Origin: an uncultured Verrucomicrobiae bacterium
Lineage (GTDB): Bacteria; Verrucomicrobiota; Verrucomicrobiia; Verrucomicrobiales; Akkermansiaceae
Direction: 5' to 3'
NCBI GenBank assembly: GCA_937957985.1
Contig: CALGOH010000090.1
Coordinates: 1-10,655 of the forward strand
Length of the DNA stretch: 10,655 nt
The notes under the pieces are model-generated. The model was not told where the DNA came from. It did no database searches and saw only the letters and a program-made list of their open reading frames with translations. Each line of letters opens with the position of its first letter. The first letter of the stretch is position 1. Position numbers and translations under genes: made by a program. Below, piece after piece: positions 6,586-10,655 of this stretch.

Positions 6586-7404
6586 TCAGTTGCGGAGATG
6601 GTGGCTGGTGTTCGAGCCGTGAACGCCTTCATGGCAGCCCGCGGTCCAGCAGGTGCCGCGCGGCATGAATCCCGCATGGTTGCGGTCGCCGATCAGCAAC
6701 GTGCCGGGGGCGGTCTGGGTCTGCGTGTGGCACTTGAGGCACAGCGTCGCGTTGCGCTCGGTGAGCATCTTCTGGTTGGTCGAGCCGTGCGGGCTGTGGC
6801 AGGAGGTGCAGCCCTCGCGGGTGGCCTCGTGCTCGAAGATCCACGGCCCCGCCTGTGCGGTGTGGCACTCGATGCAGGTTTCGTTCATGCGGGCGAGCTG
6901 GGTCCCGCCGCCCTTGGTCGCCGGGCCGCCGTGCGGATCGTGGCAGTCGCCGCAGCTCATCTTGCCGCTCGTGACCGGGTGGGCGTACGGCAGGTCGAAC
7001 TGGGCCTTCACGTCGAGGTGGCAGTTCATGCAGCCCTCGGGGTTCCTGCCCATGTTGACGATCGTTCCCTTGGTCCCGCCGGATTCGACGTGCTTGCTGC
7101 CGGGGCCGTGGCAGGACTCGCAGCCGAGCACCTCGACATTCTCGCTCTTGACCAGCAGCTTGGCGTGGGCCGCGGTCTTGAATCCACGGGTGATGTCCTC
7201 GTGGCACTGGGCGCATTCCTCGGAGCCGACGAACTCCGCACCGGGGATCCCGGGAGGGGCGACCACCGTGTAGCCGAGGCTCGAACAGGAAATCACCAGC
7301 AGGCCCGCCACGGAGATCCCACCGGCCAGCCACGGCAAGGAGGCGAGCAGTTTCCGATAGTTGACCTGCGGAACGAAGGATCGGGGATTCCAGGATAACT
7401 TCAT
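6586..7404 (-). CDS. Octaheme DmsE/MtrA-type cytochrome c, predicted lipoprotein
   Basis: The 272-residue protein begins with a basic region and hydrophobic segment (about 24-39) ending in a lipobox-like LVISC (Cys40), so it may be lipid-anchored. Seven CxxCH motifs start near residues 64, 95, 125, 151, 177, 199 and 222. An eighth site is CX4CH (CWTAGCH, 252-258), followed by an HGSN tail that I associate with the DmsE/MtrA family. Members are normally decaheme and over 300 residues, so this one is short. It should sit in the periplasm and within the MtrB-type barrel encoded 22 bases downstream, carrying electrons through the outer membrane. It is the first gene of the cytochrome block, 254 bases after the histidine kinase gene. 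The leader before ATG 7404 (AACTCAAAACC) has no Shine-Dalgarno. A periplasmic electron donor for another terminal enzyme is less likely given the MtrB partner. Confidence 0.93.
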   Translation of the reverse strand: MKLSWNPRSFVPQVNYRKLLASLPWLAGGISVAGLLVISCSSLGYTVVAPPGIPGAEFVGSEECAQCHEDITRGFKTAAHAKLLVKSENVEVLGCESCHGPGSKHVESGGTKGTIVNMGRNPEGCMNCHLDVKAQFDLPYAHPVTSGKMSCGDCHDPHGGPATKGGGTQLARMNETCIECHTAQAGPWIFEHEATREGCTSCHSPHGSTNQKMLTERNATLCLKCHTQTQTAPGTLLIGDRNHAGFMPRGTCWTAGCHEGVHGSNTSHHLRN

Positions 7405-7480
7405 GGTTTTGAGTTGTTAGATTGCATCATGGATTTTCGCACGGTGGCCGCAGGCCCGGCAGGCGGTCAACGGGGAGGGC

Positions 7481-7496
7481 CGCGGCGACCGCCGCG
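7481..7496 (-). promoter_or_regulatory. Short GC hairpin in the leader of the octaheme gene
   Basis: CGCGGC and GCCGCG form a perfect 6-base stem around the 4-base loop GACC, about 77 bases upstream of ATG 7404. No T-run follows, so it is not a standard terminator. If transcription starts upstream of it, it would be in the 5' untranslated leader of the cytochrome operon. The rest of 7405-7658 contains no gene and no promoter that I can call. Confidence 0.25.
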
Positions 7497-7597
7497 AGGA
7501 GATTCTGAATCCCTCCTGAACCGACATGCTCGCAGGCTGCACCAAGCCCCCCGGCCGTGGCTCCGCAAATCCCGGCATCCACAAGTCGGATTCTCTC

Positions 7598-7615
7598 AAG
7601 TCCCGCGCGGGAGTT
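7598..7615. promoter_or_regulatory. Palindrome in the gap before the cytochrome block
   Basis: TCCCGCGCGGGA (7601-7612) is a perfect 12-base palindrome, extended by A-A/T-T pairs across a G/G mismatch to 18 bases. It lies 9 bases from the degenerate direct repeat at 7624-7641. It may be an operator for a dimeric regulator. It has no loop or T-run, so it does not look like a terminator. GC-rich chance symmetry is a real alternative. Confidence 0.25.
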
Positions 7616-7623
7616 GCGCGAGG

Positions 7624-7641
7624 CCGTCAATAATCGGTTAG
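7624..7641 (-). promoter_or_regulatory. Second, degenerate Pho-box-like repeat upstream of the cytochrome block
   Basis: On the minus strand this reads CTAACCG-ATTA-TTGACGG. It has the same 7-4-7 layout and orientation as the repeat at 10576-10593 and agrees with it at 11 of the 14 repeat positions. It sits just after the kinase stop codon and about 220 bases before the octaheme gene, so it is suitably placed to control the cytochrome operon. Binding by the neighbouring response regulator is inference. Confidence 0.33.
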
Positions 7642-7658
7642 ACTCCCGGGAATCGGGA

Positions 7659-9323
7659 CTAACAGCAGGTCGGCAGCACGAGCACGAATCTGGCACCCTT
7701 GCCACCGCGGCACTCCAGCCCGCCGCCCATGTCGCGGGCGATCCGCCGGGAAAGCGCGAGGCCGAGGCCGACGCCCGGCTTCGAGTCCGCCGCCTCGGCC
7801 GCCGACTTGTGGAAGGCCCGGAAGATCCTCCGCCGCTCGCTTTCCGGGATCCCCGGCCCGTGGTCCGCGACCTCGATCTCCACCCGGCCGCCCCTGCGGG
7901 AGGCCCTCAGGGTCACCGTCGGGGGTTCGCTCCCCGCCGCATACTTCGCCGCATTGTCGATCAGGTTGAAGAGCACGTGCTCGACCCCGGCCGCGTCCCC
8001 CCGCGCCACCGGCTCGCCCTCGATCTTCACGTCAAGCCCCAGTCCCGCACCCGCCAACCGCTCCTCGAAACGCTCGCGCATCGACTCCATCAGATCGGCC
8101 ACTTCGAGACGGGAAGCCCGCGTTCCGTTGCCCTTGCGCTCGATGCGGGAGAAGGCGAGGACGTTCTCGACCAGGTGCGAAAGACGATCCGCCTCGCGGC
8201 GCATGGTGCGGAAATACCCGGTGCGCTTCGATTCATCCCCGACCGCACCGCTGGCCAGCATGTCGGAGTAGAGGCGGAAGGTGGTGAGCGGCGTGCGCAG
8301 TTCGTGGGTCACCGCCGAGACAAAGGAGGCCCGGCGTTCGCTCAGCTTGACGACCCCCCGCACCAGCACCAGCCCGGCCAGCAGGGCGATGCTCACCGCC
8401 AGCCAGCCGGCCGCGAGCGAAGCGGTGACCGGACCACGCAGCGCCGCATCCACGCTCGCCGTCTCGCCGGGAATCAGCCGCCAGGGAAACGAGGCGAGGT
8501 CCATGGCCGCACCTTCCCCGGGCTTCGAGGGTTCGAGGCGGGCGCCGGGGAGCAGGTCGGAAACTTCCCCCAGCAGGGACTCGCGGAAGACGTCCCGGTG
8601 GATCCACACTCCCTCGATCGCGGTGAGCACCCCCCCGACCCGGACCTGCCGCAGAAGGAAGGGCTGGTCGGCGATCCAGGTCGGCTGGAAGGCGCCGGAC
8701 GAGGCCTCGAGCGCCAGGATCGGTTGCGGTTCCTTGGCCTGCACCTGCTCGGCCATCTGGCCGTACACGGCTTTCGAAACCGCGTTGTTGATCGCCTTCC
8801 CCCGCGCCTCCCGCTCCTTCAGGTTCATCTCCTGCTGGTAGGCGAAGCTCTGGCGCGGCTGCTCGGGATCGGGGTTCTTCGCCGAAACCTCATTGTTCGC
8901 GCCCCACTGGTTGTCGGTGACCATCGCCGTGCACAGCATTTGGAACCGGCTGCCCATCTCCTCGTCGGAAGCGAGCAGGCCGTTCAGCTCGGAGAGCACC
9001 CCGGGGTTCTCGTCGCCAACCGCCAGCGCCCGCCCGTCCGGGCCGAGCTTGAAGCGGAGCTTGACGAAGGGATTCGGCGGCGGAGGCAGTTCGGTCGGCG
9101 AGACCACCCGCTGGTTCTCCTCGATCGTCAGCGCCGCCGCGACCGAGTCCATCCGCCACAGCGAAAGGCGGATCTTCTCCTCGAGCGCCGCCCGCGACTC
9201 GGCGAGCGAGCGCTCGGCCTCGGACGCCATCACGCTGCGCGTCAGCCACGCCATCGCCCCGATGATCAAGACCGCGCACCCCGCGAGGACCAGCCACACG
9301 CCCGCTCCGGACCGACCGTTCAT
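7659..9323 (-). CDS. Membrane sensor histidine kinase
   Basis: The 554-residue protein has two membrane helices (about 8-27 and 302-322) framing a periplasmic sensor region of about 275 residues. A short linker and a HisKA domain with the H-box THELRTPLTTF (phospho-acceptor His340) follow. The HATPase_c domain carries the N box (NLIDNAAKY, 453-461), the G1 box (DHGPGIP, 487-493) and the G2 box (GVGLGLALS, 517-525). All catalytic motifs are intact. I do not recognise the sensor region; it has no CxxCH, so it is not a c-type heme sensor. The protein ends with two cysteines. ATG 9323 overlaps the stop codon of the response regulator gene by four bases (ATGA) and has GGAGG in front of it, so the two are probably translated together. 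The stimulus is unknown; the neighbours suggest redox or electron-acceptor state. Confidence 0.95.
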   Translation of the reverse strand: MNGRSGAGVWLVLAGCAVLIIGAMAWLTRSVMASEAERSLAESRAALEEKIRLSLWRMDSVAAALTIEENQRVVSPTELPPPPNPFVKLRFKLGPDGRALAVGDENPGVLSELNGLLASDEEMGSRFQMLCTAMVTDNQWGANNEVSAKNPDPEQPRQSFAYQQEMNLKEREARGKAINNAVSKAVYGQMAEQVQAKEPQPILALEASSGAFQPTWIADQPFLLRQVRVGGVLTAIEGVWIHRDVFRESLLGEVSDLLPGARLEPSKPGEGAAMDLASFPWRLIPGETASVDAALRGPVTASLAAGWLAVSIALLAGLVLVRGVVKLSERRASFVSAVTHELRTPLTTFRLYSDMLASGAVGDESKRTGYFRTMRREADRLSHLVENVLAFSRIERKGNGTRASRLEVADLMESMRERFEERLAGAGLGLDVKIEGEPVARGDAAGVEHVLFNLIDNAAKYAAGSEPPTVTLRASRRGGRVEIEVADHGPGIPESERRRIFRAFHKSAAEAADSKPGVGLGLALSRRIARDMGGGLECRGGKGARFVLVLPTCC

Positions 9324-10024
9324 GCCTCCAATCTCCACCCTTTTCCGCGCACAGTCACGAGAAACGACTGGCCGCGGTCCCGGAGCTTGGTGCGCAGGTG
9401 CATCACGTGCATGTCGAGCGTGCGCGTCTCGGTGCGATCGGGATCGAGGCCCCACACGTGGCGCAGGATCTCGCCCCTCGAGACCACCCGCCCGCCGGAC
9501 TCCAGCAGATACCTCAGCAGGCCGGCCTCGCGCTCGGAAAGCTCCTCGGTCGAGCCGTCGTCGAACTCGAGCCGACCCGCCGCGAAATCCACCTCGCCGC
9601 CGGGCACCGGACGCCGCTCGGCCGGCGCCGCCCGCTCGCAGGTCCGCCGCAGCACGGCGTCGACCCGCGCCAGCAGCTCGCGCACGCTGAAGGGCTTCAT
9701 CACGTAGTCGTCGGCCCCGAGGCTCAGGCCCCGCACCCGGTCGTCCTCCTCGCCGCGGGCGGAAAGGATGATCACCGGTTGGCCCGGCCGACGCTTCCTG
9801 AGCTCCGTCAGGATCGAGAACCCGTCGCGCCCGGGGAGCACCAGGTCGAGGAGCAGCAGCCGGTAGTTCGCGGCCAGCGCCAGTTCGAGGCCCGCGGTCC
9901 CGTCACCCGCCTCCAAAGTACGATAACCGGCGTACTGGAGCACGTCGACGACCCCCTGTCGCACGGCGGGGTCGTCCTCGATCACCAGCAGGGTGGTCTC
10001 CTCCACGGCTCCATCCGAGATCAC
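9320..10024 (-). CDS. OmpR/PhoB-family response regulator
   Basis: The 234-residue regulator has a receiver domain (about 11-124) and a C-terminal winged-helix DNA-binding domain (about 145-232). Receiver residues are complete: acidic pocket Glu16/Asp17/Asp18, phospho-acceptor Asp60 in LLLLDLVLPG, Ser88 and Lys110 in YVMKPF. The C-terminal part (LSEREAGLLRYLL, then RTLDMHVMHLRTKL and VRGKGWRLE) is typical of the Trans_reg_C family, which binds direct repeats as tandem dimers. Translation most likely starts at GTG 10024: it overlaps the rhodanese stop in GTGA, and AAGGAGG lies four bases upstream. It is the obvious partner of the downstream kinase. Candidate binding sites with the 7-4-7 spacing of this family lie at 10576-10593 and 7624-7641, suggesting that it regulates its own operon and the cytochrome block. 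Confidence 0.96.
   Translation of the reverse strand: MISDGAVEETTLLVIEDDPAVRQGVVDVLQYAGYRTLEAGDGTAGLELALAANYRLLLLDLVLPGRDGFSILTELRKRRPGQPVIILSARGEEDDRVRGLSLGADDYVMKPFSVRELLARVDAVLRRTCERAAPAERRPVPGGEVDFAAGRLEFDDGSTEELSEREAGLLRYLLESGGRVVSRGEILRHVWGLDPDRTETRTLDMHVMHLRTKLRDRGQSFLVTVRGKGWRLEA
9325..9329 (-). promoter_or_regulatory. Ribosome binding site of the histidine kinase
   Basis: On the minus strand GGAGG lies one base before ATG 9323, inside the end of the response regulator gene. With the ATGA stop-start overlap it supports coupled translation and fixes the kinase start. The spacing is shorter than ideal, consistent with re-initiation by the ribosome that has just finished the upstream gene. 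Confidence 0.6.
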
Positions 10025-10542
10025 TCGGCCTCCTTGTTCAAGACATCGCTGCCCGCGAAGGGGATCTTCGTGGTCCGGACGTCGAGGAAGGGCTTCAGCT
10101 CGTAGATGTTGCGGTAGCCGTAGCCCCAGAGGTTGACGAAGGTCGGGATGTTCAGGGCCAGCGGCGCCGACTTCGCCGCCATCGCTACCGGCGCGCCGTC
10201 GAAGTTGTTGTTGCAGTAGATCAGGATGCGGGTGGTCTTGTCGGGGATCAGCCCGGCCAGCGACTCGTCGGTGAAGTCCGAGAAGTTCAGGTGGATCGCG
10301 CCCTTGACGTGGAGCTTGTCGAACTTCGCCCTGCTCCGCGTGTCGAGGACCACCGTCCCCTCCTCCTTCGCCATCGCGAGGAACTCCTCCTCGCTGATGC
10401 GGCGCTTCGCCCGTTCCGCCCCGGCATCGGCGGTCAGCGTGGCGAACTTTTCGAAATCAATCCTGGGATTCCCCTCGTCGGCCGCGAGCGGAGTGACGAG
10501 GGCCAGCATGGTCAACAGGGCGGTTGGGGCGGTTGCTTTCAT
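10021..10542 (-). CDS. Exported rhodanese-like domain protein
   Basis: The 173-residue protein has a signal peptide (about 1-21, ending LAA) and one rhodanese-like domain (about 47-155). Visible elements are VVLDTRSRAKFDKLHVKGAIHLNF and the strand ILIYC that places Cys110 in the active-site position. The following loop reads CNNNFDG instead of the common CxxGxR, so sulfurtransferase activity is uncertain. It may serve as a periplasmic sulfur, persulfide or redox-handling or sensing domain. The gene is the first of a coupled trio, its TGA overlapping the GTG start of the response regulator. An accessory role for the kinase, such as presenting a signal to its periplasmic domain, is possible but is only inference from position. 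ATG 10542 is supported by AGGA about eight bases upstream and by the signal peptide. Confidence 0.9.
   Translation of the reverse strand: MKATAPTALLTMLALVTPLAADEGNPRIDFEKFATLTADAGAERAKRRISEEEFLAMAKEEGTVVLDTRSRAKFDKLHVKGAIHLNFSDFTDESLAGLIPDKTTRILIYCNNNFDGAPVAMAAKSAPLALNIPTFVNLWGYGYRNIYELKPFLDVRTTKIPFAGSDVLNKEAE
10029..10035 (-). promoter_or_regulatory. Ribosome binding site deciding the GTG start of the response regulator
   Basis: AAGGAGG on the minus strand ends four bases before GTG 10024 and lies within the last codons of the rhodanese gene. It is the strongest Shine-Dalgarno sequence in the window and, with the GTGA overlap, supports a GTG start and translational coupling. Confidence 0.7.
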
Positions 10543-10575
10543 CGCCGCGATCCTAGGGTTGAATCGCGGCGGCGT

Positions 10576-10593
10576 CCGTAAAGGCCCGGTAAA
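10576..10593 (-). promoter_or_regulatory. Pho-box-like direct repeat upstream of the rhodanese/two-component operon
   Basis: On the minus strand this reads TTTACCG-GGCC-TTTACGG: two 7-base direct repeats differing at one base and separated by 4 bases, an 11-base period. OmpR/PhoB-family regulators commonly bind such sites. It ends 33 bases upstream of ATG 10542. I infer autoregulation by the response regulator of this operon. No convincing -10 box follows, so the promoter position is not assigned. Confidence 0.4.
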
Positions 10594-10610
10594 TTGGGAC
10601 GATAGGGGTA

Positions 10611-10637
10611 GGGACGGCGCATTGGTTTGCGCCGCCC
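10611..10637. terminator. Strong hairpin near the right edge, possible terminator or dispersed palindrome
   Basis: CGGCGCA (10615-10621) and TGCGCCG (10628-10634) pair perfectly around the loop TTGGTT. The stem extends by GGG/CCC across one bulged A, giving about 10 pairs. It lies about 70 bases upstream of the rhodanese start. It could end transcription of a gene beyond the right edge, but no T-run is visible on either side. A dispersed extragenic palindrome is equally possible. Confidence 0.4.
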
Positions 10638-10655
10638 CTCCCTCCGAACCGTGCA

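Noticed and set aside
673..7404. Nitrite reductase (NrfHA) or nitrate reduction locus, suggested by the NapC/NirT-type protein
   Set aside because: No NrfA-like CxxCK heme site or molybdopterin enzyme is encoded here, and the MtrB-type barrel with an MtrA-like partner points to an outer-membrane electron conduit.
7405..7658. Sigma-70 and sigma-54 promoters for the cytochrome block
   Set aside because: TTGACC and TTGACG occur but no -10 box stands at a proper distance. The one GG...GC pair has 8 rather than 10 bases between, so no promoter is called.
7645..7661. Weak stem TCCCG/CGGGA overlapping the kinase stop codon, considered as a terminator
   Set aside because: The stem has only five pairs, mismatches beyond that, and no following T-run.
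7557..9707. Long open frame of 716 codons on the plus strand
   Set aside because: It is antisense to a fully supported histidine kinase and regulator. The translation is Arg/Gly/Pro/His-rich without motifs.
1..10655. CRISPR arrays, tRNA or rRNA genes, transposases
   Set aside because: No regularly spaced repeats, no tRNA-like cloverleaf and no transposase-like protein were seen. Gaps between genes are all under 300 bases.

Overview
This GC-rich window is densely coding, with every gene I can support on the minus strand. It looks like a free-living Gram-negative, because it encodes an outer-membrane beta-barrel, lipoproteins and many periplasmic multiheme cytochromes. The protein style (an MtrB-type barrel, a GC-rich two-component system, weak ribosome sites, and a lipoprotein family I remember from Verrucomicrobiota and Planctomycetota) makes Verrucomicrobiota my best guess. 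This rests on recollection, not on a marker gene.

Right to left, in the direction of transcription, there are two blocks. The first (10542-7659) is a tightly coupled trio: an exported rhodanese-like protein, an OmpR/PhoB-type response regulator and a membrane histidine kinase. They are joined by 4-base GTGA and ATGA overlaps and have clear Shine-Dalgarno sequences. After a 254-base gap, the second block (7404-673) is an apparent electron-transfer operon. It holds an octaheme DmsE/MtrA-type lipoprotein, an MtrB/PioB-type outer-membrane barrel, a small monoheme cytochrome c, a heptaheme NapC/NirT-type membrane cytochrome and a nonaheme cytochrome fused to a b-type membrane cytochrome. A partial lipoprotein gene runs off the left edge.

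The second block reads as a complete path between the inner-membrane quinone pool and the cell surface. The two membrane cytochromes would exchange electrons with quinol, the small cytochrome c could shuttle across the periplasm, and the MtrA-like/MtrB-like pair would carry electrons through the outer membrane. There are 25 c-type heme motifs in all. The two inner-membrane proteins have the architectures of Geobacter ImcH (heptaheme NapC-like) and CbcL (nonaheme plus diheme b domain). In Geobacter these are alternative quinol oxidases for different acceptor potentials. Finding both beside an MtrAB-type conduit is the most striking feature of the window. The direction of flow, metal or electrode reduction versus Fe(II) oxidation, cannot be told from sequence.

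A 7-4-7 direct repeat resembling a PhoB-type box lies upstream of the rhodanese/two-component genes. A related copy (11 of 14 positions) lies in the gap upstream of the cytochrome block. This suggests that the two-component system controls both itself and the conduit.
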